Counted from the first letter of the stretch, positions 34,105 to 42,995 are shown. The stretch is DNA of 47,917 nucleotides from Akkermansia muciniphila (GCA_945874895.1 CAMCIC010000021.1:1-47917), one strand, 5' to 3'. Notes: a model not told the origin generated them from the letters alone. Made by a program: numbers and translations.

Positions 34105-35781
34105 ATGAAAAATCCATGGAAATGCATCGCTCTGTGCCTGGTGGCCAGCGCCTCCCAACTCGCGGCAGAGAAAACCAAGCCCAATGTTTTGATGATATGC
34201 GTCGATGACCTCAAGCCCGCCCTCGGTTGCTACGGCGATCCATTTGCCAAGACGCCGAACATCGATGCCCTCGCGCGTCGGGCCGTGGTATTCGAGCGCG
34301 CGTATTGCAATCAGGCAGTCTGCGCGCCATCGCGCAACGCGCTGATGACCAGCCTGCGCCCGCAGACCTTAGGCATCTACGACCTCGGCACGAACTTCCG
34401 CCAATCGAGGCCTGATGCCGTCACCGTGGCCCAGCATTTCCGCAAGTCAGGATACAAGGCCCAAGCATTAGGAAAAATCATGCACGTGGGCCACGGCAAC
34501 GAAGAGGATAAGGCTTCTTGGGATGTGCCGCATTTTCAAGGCAAGACCGTGGGCTACGCCCTCAAGGAGAATCAAGCACCGACCCGCGAGGGCGCTCTTT
34601 TCGATAACAAGCGCCCGGATCAACTGCCCCGCGGGGCAGCCACCGAATGCGCGGATGTTGCTGACGAGACATACAGCGATGGCCAGATCGCCGCGGAAGC
34701 CATCCGCCGATTGCAAGGAGCGAAGTCGGACACGCAACCGTTTTTTCTCGCCGTAGGATTTCTCAAGCCGCACCTGCCCTTCGTGGCGCCCAAGCGCTAC
34801 TGGGACATGCATGACCCCGCGAAGCTGCCGCAACCCGAGCGACTCACTCCACCCGATGGGGCGCCCTCCTACGCTCCTCAATTCGGCGGCGAGTTGCGCA
34901 ACTACGCTGATATGCCGAGTGGTAGCGCACCACTGTCGCCTGAGCTCACGCGTCATCTGATCCACGGCTACTACGCGGCCACCAGCTACATGGATGCTCA
35001 GTTGGGCAAAGTGTTGGATGAATTGAAAAAAACGGATCAAGAGAAAAACACGATTGTCATTCTGTGGGGCGATCACGGTTGGCATCTGGGCGATCACGGC
35101 ATGTGGTGCAAGCACACGAACTACGAACAAGCCACGCGCATTCCCCTGCTCATCGCAGCGCCCAGTGCCCAGGCTGCGCGATCTCAGGCGATGGTCGAAA
35201 CCGTCGATGTCTACCCCACTCTCACAGAACTGGCGGGACTTCCCGCGCGTGAGGGCCTGGACGGAAAAAGTTTCGCCGCCGTGGTGCGCGGAACCACCGA
35301 CAAACATCGCGAGTTTGCCACTCACGTCTATCCACGTCAGAACATGATCGGACGCGCCGTGCGCGATGAACGCTATCGCTTGGTCGAATGGAAAAAACCC
35401 GGAGCTGCATCATCCACCGCCGAATACGAACTCTACGATTATCAGGTCGATCCGGGTGAAAACAAAAACCTCGCCAAGTCCCAAACAGAGTTGGTGAAAA
35501 CCCTCGCCGCCCGTCTCCAAGCCATGCCCGAGGCGAAGCCGCAAGTCAAAGCCACACCTACCACCGATGCCCCCAAGCGCCCCGCTGCACAACTCGACCG
35601 CACGCAGATGTTCGCCAGACGCGACGCCGATCAAGATGGCAAGCTCACCAAGGAAGAATTTCTCAAGCAGCAACCGGACCCCAAGGACGCCGCCGCTCGC
35701 TTCACTCGCTTTGACATCGATGGCAATGGCGTGCTCTCAAAAGAAGAATTCGTCAACGGTTCAGCGACTTTGAAGAAGTGA
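34105..35781 (+). CDS. Secreted sulfatase (iduronate-2-sulfatase-like) with C-terminal EF-hands
   Basis: A 558-residue exported arylsulfatase-type enzyme. MKNPWKCIALCLVASASQLAA is the signal peptide. NVLMICVDDLKPALGCYGD holds the calcium-binding aspartates, NQAVCAPSRNALMTSLRPQT carries the CxPSR motif in which cysteine becomes formylglycine, and VILWGDHGWHLGDHGMWCKH gives the later metal ligands. The order and HxGDHG motif fit the iduronate-2-sulfatase branch. After residue about 495, two EF-hand loops follow (DADQDGKLTKEEF and DIDGNGVLSKEEF), a fusion common in Planctomycetes and Verrucomicrobia. It probably removes sulfate from host or algal glycans. ATG 34105 is chosen over the upstream open frame. 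A strong terminator follows. Confidence 0.92.
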   Translation: MKNPWKCIALCLVASASQLAAEKTKPNVLMICVDDLKPALGCYGDPFAKTPNIDALARRAVVFERAYCNQAVCAPSRNALMTSLRPQTLGIYDLGTNFRQSRPDAVTVAQHFRKSGYKAQALGKIMHVGHGNEEDKASWDVPHFQGKTVGYALKENQAPTREGALFDNKRPDQLPRGAATECADVADETYSDGQIAAEAIRRLQGAKSDTQPFFLAVGFLKPHLPFVAPKRYWDMHDPAKLPQPERLTPPDGAPSYAPQFGGELRNYADMPSGSAPLSPELTRHLIHGYYAATSYMDAQLGKVLDELKKTDQEKNTIVILWGDHGWHLGDHGMWCKHTNYEQATRIPLLIAAPSAQAARSQAMVETVDVYPTLTELAGLPAREGLDGKSFAAVVRGTTDKHREFATHVYPRQNMIGRAVRDERYRLVEWKKPGAASSTAEYELYDYQVDPGENKNLAKSQTELVKTLAARLQAMPEAKPQVKATPTTDAPKRPAAQLDRTQMFARRDADQDGKLTKEEFLKQQPDPKDAAARFTRFDIDGNGVLSKEEFVNGSATLKK

Positions 35782-35796
35782 TACACACCCTCTCAC

Positions 35797-35828
35797 CCCT
35801 CATGCATCAAACGCATGAGGGTCCTTTT
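35797..35828 (+). terminator. Rho-independent terminator after the sulfatase gene
   Basis: CCCTCATGC and GCATGAGGG form a perfect 9-bp stem with a 7-nt loop, followed by TCCTTTTGC, 15 bp after the stop codon. Confidence 0.85.
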
Positions 35829-35832
35829 GCAA

Positions 35833-36143
35833 TCACTCCAGAGCATTCGCCTCCAGACGATCTTTCTCACGCACAGAGTTTTGTTTCCAGCGGATCAACG
35901 CTTGTTTTGATGCATAGTGTATACAGTGACCTTCGCGAGAAAAACGGTCGGCTTCGTTGACAATGTCAGCATACGTGACCCCTGAAAGGCGCGTCAAAAG
36001 ATCCATTTGACACATTTCCACCTCCTCGATGAGGCGAATCGCACATTCCTCTGTAGAGTGTCAGCGATGCCCCCGAAGACCAAAAATCACACCTTACCCT
36101 TTGCGAGTCTGGCCAACAACTTTTCGCACGAGGCTTCCATCAT
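35833..36143 (-). pseudogene. Decayed nucleotidyltransferase gene
   Basis: Read on the minus strand, MMEASCEKLLARLAKGKV, then a TGA stop, then FLVFGGIADT gives the N-terminus of a nucleotidyltransferase (helix followed by the GG of the catalytic loop). After a shift of frame and a missing middle part, a second frame reads HSTEECAIRLIEEVEM and then MDLLTRLSGVTYADIVNEAD, ending with ALIRWKQNSVREKDRLEANA. The last blocks correspond to the C-terminal helices of AbiEii/MNT-type nucleotidyltransferases (a motif like LIRNKxASGRxKDLADLEAL). The in-frame stop, frameshift and lost aspartate region mark it as non-functional. The match is by eye; the first frame was translated by hand. Confidence 0.55.
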
Positions 36144-36422
36144 CTGCGGGTGCCCGCCATTTTCCGCCACGAAGAAACAGCGCATTTTGTTGCATCACGG
36201 CGATTCGGCGCAGCGGTGAAATCCGACGGAGCGACCCACCCACCTTTTTTTCACCGCCTCTTGGAACAATTCGTTCATGCTGCGGTTTGAGTCGCAATGC
36301 GGAATTCATGCCATGGCAAGAACTCACTGAACGAAACCACCTTTCTTTCACGAGATGGTGACGGCTTGAACATTTGCCACGCGTCGCCACTCGTGCTAGG
36401 ATAGGATTCTCCTGCAGTTGTC
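36144..36422. other. Intergenic stretch without a gene
   Basis: About 280 bp between the nucleotidyltransferase remnant and the VCBS-type gene. No coding frame on either strand looks real, and no clear repeat or promoter could be picked. Confidence 0.4.
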
Positions 36423-37286
36423 ATGAATGTTATTTCCCCATCGCTGCCAGTGCTCGCCCTCCTTGGATCAACGCAGCGGAGCAGGTATGGTTGGGCAGCG
36501 GCCATCATGGCTTTCACCTTGAACATATCGTGCTTCGCCGAGCAATGGATTTTCTCGCATCAGGGTTCCCTTTATCACTCGATAACAGAGGGCAAAAAAC
36601 CCGGCCTTTTTGTTCATGAAAAATGGAAAGGAGAGAGAACATCTGGCTTCCTGCCAACCCAGCGCATCGGCGATGCCATGCCAGGTCTCACCGTTGCTTT
36701 TGCTGATGGCAAGATCCACCTCGTATCACCGGGATGCGAGCACACCCTCGATCCTCAAAAAGGGCTCCTACTCAAGCACAGAATTCTACTACCCACTGCA
36801 CCACCCTCGCCCTGCCTGTGGACGCTGGCCGATTACAATGGTGACGGGCGCAGCGACGTGATTGTTTTTTCCCAAAGTGCCTACGATGCGAAGGCGAGGG
36901 TCTTTTACGGCCGTGCCGATGGCAGTTACTCTAGCCCTTTTGTTCTCCAAGCCGATGGCAAGGAATTCGACTCATCCGGCCTCCGCTCACCACACTTTGC
37001 CAACATGGACGAGGATGATGATCTCGATCTGATTTGCCTCAATGCCGCAGGCCGTCTGATCTACTATGAAAATCGTAATACGAATTCCGAGCCGCTCTAT
37101 GCGGCAGGCGAAATGCTAGGAAACAGCACCTTGGAATCAGCACTTCCCTTCGATTGGGATGGGGATTCGTTGCTGGATTTGCTTGTCGTGACGCGGAATC
37201 AGAAAATCGGATGGATGAAGCATGGGGCATCCAAAACAGGAAAATTACCCACTTTTTCACCTATCGTTTTTTTTGATCCATCGTAA
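36423..37286 (+). CDS. Exported FG-GAP/VCBS-repeat protein
   Basis: A 287-residue protein with a hydrophobic N-terminal stretch (ATG 36423 or 36507, the latter beginning MAFTLNISCFA). Three calcium-binding FG-GAP/VCBS-type repeats are visible: LADYNGDGRSDVIVFSQS, FANMDEDDDLDLICLNA and PFDWDGDSLLDLLVVTR. Such repeats form beta-propeller blades in secreted and surface proteins. Only about three blades are present, fewer than the seven of a full propeller, so it may be a short or truncated member. The partner is unknown. The next gene is 95 bp downstream on the same strand. Confidence 0.75.
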   Translation: MNVISPSLPVLALLGSTQRSRYGWAAAIMAFTLNISCFAEQWIFSHQGSLYHSITEGKKPGLFVHEKWKGERTSGFLPTQRIGDAMPGLTVAFADGKIHLVSPGCEHTLDPQKGLLLKHRILLPTAPPSPCLWTLADYNGDGRSDVIVFSQSAYDAKARVFYGRADGSYSSPFVLQADGKEFDSSGLRSPHFANMDEDDDLDLICLNAAGRLIYYENRNTNSEPLYAAGEMLGNSTLESALPFDWDGDSLLDLLVVTRNQKIGWMKHGASKTGKLPTFSPIVFFDPS

Positions 37287-37381
37287 AAATGTATTTTCCA
37301 TTTGCATGCGTTTTTTCTGCCTCTCCGAAGAAACGGCAGTGAACAGACAAATACCCTTATCGGCGGATTTATCATCGCAAC

Positions 37382-38110
37382 ATGAATCAGCTGCGGCGCT
37401 TCCTCCTCCTCGCTTTTCTTAGTATCATCTTATGGCAACTGTGGTCGCGATCTCGTCATGAACCATCGGCTGTTTCCCAGAATTCGAGCGGAAAAACCAA
37501 CCTCACGATGACCTCTCGTCTCGATGCGGAAAAAACCGCCGAATCGGGCGGACCACTATCGTCGAGCCATCGCAAGGAAACGAACAACGGAGGAAATTCT
37601 CAGGTGGTCGATTTCGCAGTCGATGCATTCACTGACGACCATCTTGTGCATGAGCATGTGATCCACACTGTCGTTCCGCGCGGGTCATCGGTCGTGGTGG
37701 CGGGTGAGCGCGATGCGAACGGCAAGAGGCTTTTCACCATTCTCACTCCTGAATCTGGAGGGCAGGATGGTCCGGAGGGGCAGATCCAATTGGCAAGCCG
37801 CACCTATGCCCTCGATGACCAACAAATCGATGAGGCAGGCATGCGGAGCTTGCTCGGAAATGAGGCTCGTCTTCACAACCAAGGTGAGATCTGGAGCGCA
37901 CAAGACATCAACGCTACCCGCGAGAAATGGCCGACCGATGCCGCCTTATCGATGCCAACCGTAATGTTGGAACCGGGCTCCGAAGGCGTGATCGAAATGG
38001 GCTCCCTAATGGGTCAATCTCCTTATCTTTACCGCACCAAGGTTCAGGTCCATCCCACCGTCGGAGGTTTTGAGCTGAGAACCACTCTTCAGACGTTCCG
38101 CAAACCGTGA
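37382..38110 (+). CDS. Membrane-anchored protein of unknown function
   Basis: A 242-residue protein with one N-terminal membrane segment (RRFLLLAFLSIILWQLW, about residues 5-21) and a polar Ser/Asn-rich linker. The C-terminal block from about residue 185, ALSMPTVMLEPGSEGVIEMG, then TKVQVHPTVGGFELRTTLQT, has the pattern seen in the beta-domain of secretin-type proteins (a PTV strand, an x-GxxGxIxxG turn, then paired strands around HPTV). That resemblance is weak and is inference. I do not recognise the rest. It ends just before the leader of the glycerate kinase gene. Confidence 0.6.
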   Translation: MNQLRRFLLLAFLSIILWQLWSRSRHEPSAVSQNSSGKTNLTMTSRLDAEKTAESGGPLSSSHRKETNNGGNSQVVDFAVDAFTDDHLVHEHVIHTVVPRGSSVVVAGERDANGKRLFTILTPESGGQDGPEGQIQLASRTYALDDQQIDEAGMRSLLGNEARLHNQGEIWSAQDINATREKWPTDAALSMPTVMLEPGSEGVIEMGSLMGQSPYLYRTKVQVHPTVGGFELRTTLQTFRKP

Positions 38111-38169
38111 GAGTTTTTCAGCAAGGCGCATTGACACGAGGTCGGGTGCTTTCTCAAGATGACACGCAC

Positions 38170-39324
38170 ATGAATTGCGAATCTCGCCGCACACTCACTC
38201 TCATCGCCTGCGATAAATTCAAGGGCTCGCTGTCCGCGATCGAGGCCTGCGCGGCCGTGCAACGCGGGCTTGGCGATGGCTGGGATGTAGATCTGTGCCC
38301 GATTGCGGATGGTGGTGAAGGCTTTGTCGATACCCTCATTACCGCCATGCGCGGCAATAAAATCCAAGCACCCTGCCATGATGCTCTGGGTCGGGAAATT
38401 TCCGCCGAGTATGGCATCGTAAGACGCGATGGAAAAAACATCGCCGTCATCGAGATGGCAGCGGCCAGCGGGTTGTGGCGTATCGATGCGTCAGAACGCG
38501 ACATCATGCGTGCTTCCACATTCGGCACCGGCGAACTCATGCGTCATGCCATCGAGAATCATTCGGTCGATCAGATCATCGTCGGCATCGGTGGCTCGGC
38601 GACGAACGATGGCGGCGCGGGCATGGCGGCGGCATTGGGCGTGCGTTTTTTGGATGCGGTGGGAAACGCTTTGGAAGTGACGCCCGCGGGACTGCGCCAG
38701 CTCGCGAGCGTGGATTTTTCCCAGTGCATCACACTCCCGCCGGTGCTAGCAGCCTGTGATGTGGACAATCCCCTCTGTGGCGAAAGAGGAGCGAGCGCAA
38801 TCTACGGTCCGCAAAAAGGCGCCACGCCCGCGCAGGTTTCCGAGCTCGATGCCTTTCTGCAGAACCTAGCCGAGCAAAGCGGCTCAGCGCAGCATGCGAA
38901 TTTTCCCGGCGCGGGAGCGGCGGGAGGTCTGGGCTTCGGGCTCATGGCTTTTGCAGGTGCCCGATTGTTGTCCGGTTTCACCATGGTGGCGGACATTTGT
39001 GCTCTTCACCAACGTGTGGCTGCGGTCGATCTGGTCATCACGGGCGAGGGCTCGCTCGATGCCCAGTCGCTTTCCGGCAAAGGCCCCGTGGGAATCGCCA
39101 AGATCGCCCGCGAACACGGGGTGCCCTGCGTGGCGGTGGCAGGCGTGTGCACGGAAGAACTTCGTGCCAGTGACATCTTCGCCGATGCCATCGACCTCGT
39201 ATCGCTCGGTCATCCGCTAGACTTCACCCTCTCCCACGCTGCCTCCTTGCTCGAAGAAAACGTCGCGACATCCGCCCAGCGCTGGCGAATACTCGTCGAA
39301 GGCGCTATCGAAACATCACCGTGA
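38170..39324 (+). CDS. Glycerate kinase
   Basis: A 384-residue enzyme of the GarK/GlxK glycerate kinase family, phosphorylating D-glycerate with ATP. Family blocks: LIACDKFKGSLSAIEACAAV at the N-terminus, CPIADGGEGFVDTLI, IVGIGGSATNDGGAGMAAAL (glycine-rich catalytic region), CDVDNPLCGERGASAIYGPQ, LGFGLMAFAGARLLSG and LVITGEGSLDAQSLSGKGPV. It links glycerate, from glyoxylate or sugar-acid breakdown, to glycolysis. The open frame begins at a GTG overlapping the previous stop, but ATG 38170 gives the family N-terminus. 2- versus 3-phosphorylation cannot be told from sequence by eye. Confidence 0.92.
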   Translation: MNCESRRTLTLIACDKFKGSLSAIEACAAVQRGLGDGWDVDLCPIADGGEGFVDTLITAMRGNKIQAPCHDALGREISAEYGIVRRDGKNIAVIEMAAASGLWRIDASERDIMRASTFGTGELMRHAIENHSVDQIIVGIGGSATNDGGAGMAAALGVRFLDAVGNALEVTPAGLRQLASVDFSQCITLPPVLAACDVDNPLCGERGASAIYGPQKGATPAQVSELDAFLQNLAEQSGSAQHANFPGAGAAGGLGFGLMAFAGARLLSGFTMVADICALHQRVAAVDLVITGEGSLDAQSLSGKGPVGIAKIAREHGVPCVAVAGVCTEELRASDIFADAIDLVSLGHPLDFTLSHAASLLEENVATSAQRWRILVEGAIETSP

Positions 39325-39443
39325 TCCATGCAAATCGAAAGTTCTACTTGAAATTTGCATCGCCACTTGGCCGATGGGGGGCACACTCCAAAAATTTACC
39401 TCCTCAGCGCAAAAGTTCTAAAAAAAACCGATTTTGTGCTTGC

Positions 39444-39466
39444 GCTAGGGTGGACATGCCCCTAGC
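39444..39466 (+). promoter_or_regulatory. Small hairpin in the leader of the small basic protein gene
   Basis: GCTAGGG and CCCTAGC pair over a 9-nt loop, 32 bp upstream of the start codon of the gene at 39499. It could be a leader structure used for regulation. Position and pairing are direct; role is a guess. Confidence 0.35.
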
Positions 39467-39498
39467 TTCGCGCTCCGCAACTTCAACTTTCCCCAGTT

Positions 39499-39654
39499 AT
39501 GTCCAAGCACAACAGTCTCAAATCAGCTTCCACAGTGGGTGGCAAGCGTTCCGTTCTCAAGCGCTTTGAACGCGTGAAGCTCATGAAAGAGCGCGGTCAG
39601 TGGAAGCAAGGTCGCAGCCCCATCGGTCTGCCCAAAACCAAGCACGAGGGCTGA
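39499..39654 (+). CDS. Small basic protein of the Chlamydiae/Verrucomicrobia type
   Basis: A 51-residue, very basic protein starting at ATG 39499: MSKHNSLKSASTVGGKRSVL, then KRFERVKLMKERGQWKQGRS, ending PIGLPKTKHEG. The order, an N-terminal SLKS block, an RSVLKRFERV helix, WKQGRSP and a GLPK tail, matches the small basic protein family of Chlamydiae and Verrucomicrobia (TIGR04137), thought to be associated with the ribosome. It is too short to be found by most gene callers. It lies between glycerate kinase and the RsuA-family pseudouridine synthase, itself an rRNA-acting enzyme, which fits a translation role. It is one of the best taxonomic markers in the window. Confidence 0.85.
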   Translation: MSKHNSLKSASTVGGKRSVLKRFERVKLMKERGQWKQGRSPIGLPKTKHEG

Positions 39655-39761
39655 TTCAACGGCGCGTTGGCAACATCGCGCCCGCCATCCGTGTTCATTC
39701 TTTTTCGACAAGCGCGGGTCTGCTCGGATCCGCGCCTTTTTTCTTGCCACACTCCGCCGTC

Positions 39762-40655
39762 ATGGAAACCACCCGACTGAACAAATACCTGGCCGCGTGC
39801 GGGATCGATTCGCGCCGCGGTTGTGACGCGTTGATTCTGGAAGGTCGCGTCGAACTGAACGGCCACCCCTGTCTCAAGCCGGGCACACAGGTCAAGGACG
39901 GCGATCACGTGCGGGTGGATGGCAAGCGCGTCACCCTGCGCCGCACCACCACGATCCTCTTCAACAAACCGCGTGGACTGGTTTGCACCAAGGAGGATGA
40001 AAACGGTCGCGACACCATTTATTCGCTTTTGCCCGTGGCCTTGCAACATTTGCATCACGTGGGACGGCTCGACGCGGAATCCGAGGGCCTGCTGCTGCTA
40101 ACCAACGACGGTGATCTGACCCAGCGCCTGATGCATCCACGCAATAAGGTGGAGAAGGAATACCTCGTCACCAGCAATCAGCCGTATTTGCAAGAGCACC
40201 TCGAATTGTTCCTCTCCGGCGTCTACTGCAAAGATGGCAAATTCAGTGCCAAATCCCTGCGCCGTATGAGCGCGCGGCGCATTTCCATGGTTCTCGATCA
40301 GGGAGCCAAACGGCAGATCCGCGTGATGCACGAGGCTCTCGGCTACCAAGTGACTAAACTCGTCCGCGTGCGCATCGGCACCCTGTGGGGCGGCGATCTG
40401 GAAGTGGGGCGCTACCAATTGCTGGGTGATGAAGAAATTCTCAAGGCCAGCACCAATCCAGAAAACGTGGCACCGAAGTCGCAGGTGCGCGGCGATGCCA
40501 AAACCGCAACCGCGAAAAAGTCGGCGCGCAAATCCGCCCGACCCGCCGCAAAAAAAACCGCGCGCAAGTCCGCCTTCAAGCGCAGCTTTGATCGCGAACC
40601 ACCCGCAAAAAAAACGGGGCGAAATCAGGCGCGCAAGCGTCCACGCAAGTACTGA
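39762..40655 (+). CDS. RsuA/RluB-family rRNA pseudouridine synthase with histone-like basic tail
   Basis: A 297-residue enzyme. The S4 RNA-binding domain opens it (RLNKYLAACGIDSRRGCDAL, residues 4-65). The catalytic domain has LFNKPRGLVCTKEDENGRDT, HVGRLDAESEGLLLLTNDGD with the catalytic aspartate, NKVEKEYLVTSN and LDQGAKRQIRVMHEALGYQV. These match the RsuA/RluB/RluE/RluF branch that makes single pseudouridines in 16S or 23S rRNA; RluB is likeliest by the S4 domain and spacing. From about residue 235 a Lys/Ala/Arg/Ser tail begins (KSARKSARPAAKKTARKSAF), like histone H1 tails, probably binding RNA. The ATG at 39762 is the family start; the open frame to 39600 overlaps the small basic protein gene. 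Confidence 0.9.
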   Translation: METTRLNKYLAACGIDSRRGCDALILEGRVELNGHPCLKPGTQVKDGDHVRVDGKRVTLRRTTTILFNKPRGLVCTKEDENGRDTIYSLLPVALQHLHHVGRLDAESEGLLLLTNDGDLTQRLMHPRNKVEKEYLVTSNQPYLQEHLELFLSGVYCKDGKFSAKSLRRMSARRISMVLDQGAKRQIRVMHEALGYQVTKLVRVRIGTLWGGDLEVGRYQLLGDEEILKASTNPENVAPKSQVRGDAKTATAKKSARKSARPAAKKTARKSAFKRSFDREPPAKKTGRNQARKRPRKY

Positions 40656-40780
40656 TGTCGTCGGACAAAGGGAGTTCACCCCTACGGAGATCCCGTGCAG
40701 CTGTTTTCCTCCCTTGATCGCCCTGACTGCCGCCCAAAAATCCTGCTTCCCTCCACGAAAAACCACGCTATCCTTCTGCC

Positions 40781-42940
40781 ATGCGCTACGTTTCCGCCTT
40801 TGCTTGGCTCACTCTGTTCCTGGCCACCGCTGGGCTCACGATACCTGCGATGGCACAGGCTCCCGCCACCCGCGCTCCTGCACAACCGAATTTCGACCCC
40901 GCGGATGTCTATTACCAGGCTTGGCTTTTCGTGCGGGAAGCAGAAACCCTGCAAAAACAAGGTCGCCACGCTGAGGCTCTGGGCAAGCTGCGCAGCGCGG
41001 AAAAATTTTTCCAAACCATCCATCGCTTCCATCCCGAATGGAAAAAAGACATGGTTGGCGACCGATTGACCTTAACAAAGGATCAAATCACCAAAGTCCA
41101 GCCACTGGCCGAGGCACAGCAGAAAAAAGAAGAAATCGCCGTCGCAGAAATCGTGGAAAGCGGCGGCGCTACCCGCCCAGTGGCACCCATGCCCCCGAAG
41201 AATCCCGGGCCCTCCATCGAAATGGAAGATGCAAAAATGAAGGCTCTGGAGGCCGAAGTCAAACGACTACGCACCGCCCTCGCCTCGCCCTCGAATCAGG
41301 AATCACGCGAAGCAGCGCGCGCCAGCGACCTGGAGAAACAGCGCGATGAACTCAACGCACGGCTCAAACAAAGCACGACCGAACTGGAGGCCCTGCGCGC
41401 GAAAATGGCCACGGCACCTGTGCAATCGGAGATGGATCGTCTCAACGAGCGCCTCCGCTCACTGGAGCAGGAACGTCAGGCCATGGGCATGGCGCTGTCA
41501 CAAAGCCGCGAACAACAATTGCAAACGCAAGCGAAAATGGCCACCTTGCAGGCCGACTATCAAGCGGTTCGCCAACAAGCCGCCGACTTGCAACGCAACA
41601 TGGAATTGGAGCGAAAAAAGTCCAATGAGGTGACCGCGGCGCAAATTCAGCAACTCCAACAACTGGAGCAAACCTTCAAACAAAAGGACGCGGAAATCGC
41701 CAGCGCCAACCAGCGCGTGGCTTCGCTGCAAAAACAATTGCAGGAAAGTCAAGATGCCTATCAGGAACTGCGTACCGAGCGCGATGACCTCCTGCGCGAA
41801 CGGGATCACATGGCTGCACTCCTCAAACTCAATGAGAGCGGCAGGATCCAACAGCTCATCGAACAAAACATGGGCCTTGCGAAGGAACTGCGCGAGGCCA
41901 AGGAGCGGGTGGATCGCCTGAGCAAAAACAACGACGAAACCAACGATCAACTCGCCGAGGCCCTGCGCGATCTGGCCATCACCAAGACCAAAATCATCGC
42001 CCTACAAACGGAAAAACGCTCTCAAGAACAACGCATCAGCGATCTTGAGTTGCAATTGCAAAACAACGAGAAAGCCCTTGCTGCCGGCGAAGCCGCCGCC
42101 AGCGATGAGGAGGCGGAAGCCCTGCGCGACATCATCAAACGGCAACTGCGTGTGCAAGAACGACGCAAACAGGCCGCACAGTTGCTGCTCGATGCTGCGA
42201 AAAAACAAACCACTGCGGGTGATGCGAATTACGATGAAGCCGTGGCACTGCTGACGGATCAGGAAATCACCCTCACGCCCGAGGAACAGAAAATCCTCGA
42301 ATCTCGCAAAGTGGATGGGGAGATTTATTCACCCTACGCCGGCAGCAAAGCCCGTGTGGCCGAGGCCACCACGGAAATGCATCAGCAAATCGATGATTAC
42401 ACCAAGGCCGCCGTCCGCGCCTTTGGTTCCCAACGCCTGAGCGCATCGCGCGAAGTCCTAGGAATGATCCTCGACCTCCACCCCGGACACGTGCCCACGA
42501 TGACCAAGCTAGGCATCGTAGAATTGCGCCTCAATGATCCTGCCGCCGCATCCGTCATCCTTCGCACGGCAGTGGAAAATGATGAATCGCGTTCCTTATC
42601 CCATCGTCTGTTAGGGTTGGCTCTTTACAAAATGGGCGACCTGGCCCAAGCGGAGACATCGCTGGTGAAGGCTTTGGAAATCGACCCAAACGATGCGGCA
42701 GGCTATACCATCTACGGCAACACTCTGCTGCGTTTGAAGCGCGCACCAGAAGCCGAGATCGCCTATCAAAAAGCCATCGCCCTCAACCCGCAATCATCGG
42801 AGGCACTGCACAACCTCGCCGTGCTCTGTCAGCGCGATGGCCGCACCAAGGAGGCCAAGGGCTATTACCAGGAAGCTATGCTGCACGGCGCCCAGCCCAA
42901 TCCCGATCTGGAAGCCTTGCTGAACAAGCAAAAGAACTAA
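40781..42940 (+). CDS. Exported coiled-coil and TPR protein
   Basis: A 719-residue protein with a signal peptide (MRYVSAFAWLTLFLATAGLT, cleavage near AMAQA). An initial tetratricopeptide-like stretch (residues about 42-85) is followed by a long coiled coil (about 150-450) rich in Glu, Gln, Lys and Arg, then a hinge. A set of TPR repeats runs at about 555-715 (HPGHVPTMTKLGIVELRLND, then LGLALYKMGDLAQAETSLVK, then YGNTLLRLKRAPEAEIAYQK). Such proteins act as periplasmic scaffolds. Partner unknown. No enzymatic motif. It lies 125 bp after the RsuA-family gene and is convergent with lutC. Confidence 0.8.
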   Translation: MRYVSAFAWLTLFLATAGLTIPAMAQAPATRAPAQPNFDPADVYYQAWLFVREAETLQKQGRHAEALGKLRSAEKFFQTIHRFHPEWKKDMVGDRLTLTKDQITKVQPLAEAQQKKEEIAVAEIVESGGATRPVAPMPPKNPGPSIEMEDAKMKALEAEVKRLRTALASPSNQESREAARASDLEKQRDELNARLKQSTTELEALRAKMATAPVQSEMDRLNERLRSLEQERQAMGMALSQSREQQLQTQAKMATLQADYQAVRQQAADLQRNMELERKKSNEVTAAQIQQLQQLEQTFKQKDAEIASANQRVASLQKQLQESQDAYQELRTERDDLLRERDHMAALLKLNESGRIQQLIEQNMGLAKELREAKERVDRLSKNNDETNDQLAEALRDLAITKTKIIALQTEKRSQEQRISDLELQLQNNEKALAAGEAAASDEEAEALRDIIKRQLRVQERRKQAAQLLLDAAKKQTTAGDANYDEAVALLTDQEITLTPEEQKILESRKVDGEIYSPYAGSKARVAEATTEMHQQIDDYTKAAVRAFGSQRLSASREVLGMILDLHPGHVPTMTKLGIVELRLNDPAAASVILRTAVENDESRSLSHRLLGLALYKMGDLAQAETSLVKALEIDPNDAAGYTIYGNTLLRLKRAPEAEIAYQKAIALNPQSSEALHNLAVLCQRDGRTKEAKGYYQEAMLHGAQPNPDLEALLNKQKN

Positions 42941-42995
42941 GCTCTCTCCCCAGGCGATCTCTTGGGGAAAAGTGAAAAACGCAAAGGCTCAAACG

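Noticed and set aside
42946-42970. CCCCA/TGGGG stem between the coiled-coil gene and lutC as a terminator
   Set aside because: Only five base pairs, 10-nt loop and no T tail on the plus strand.
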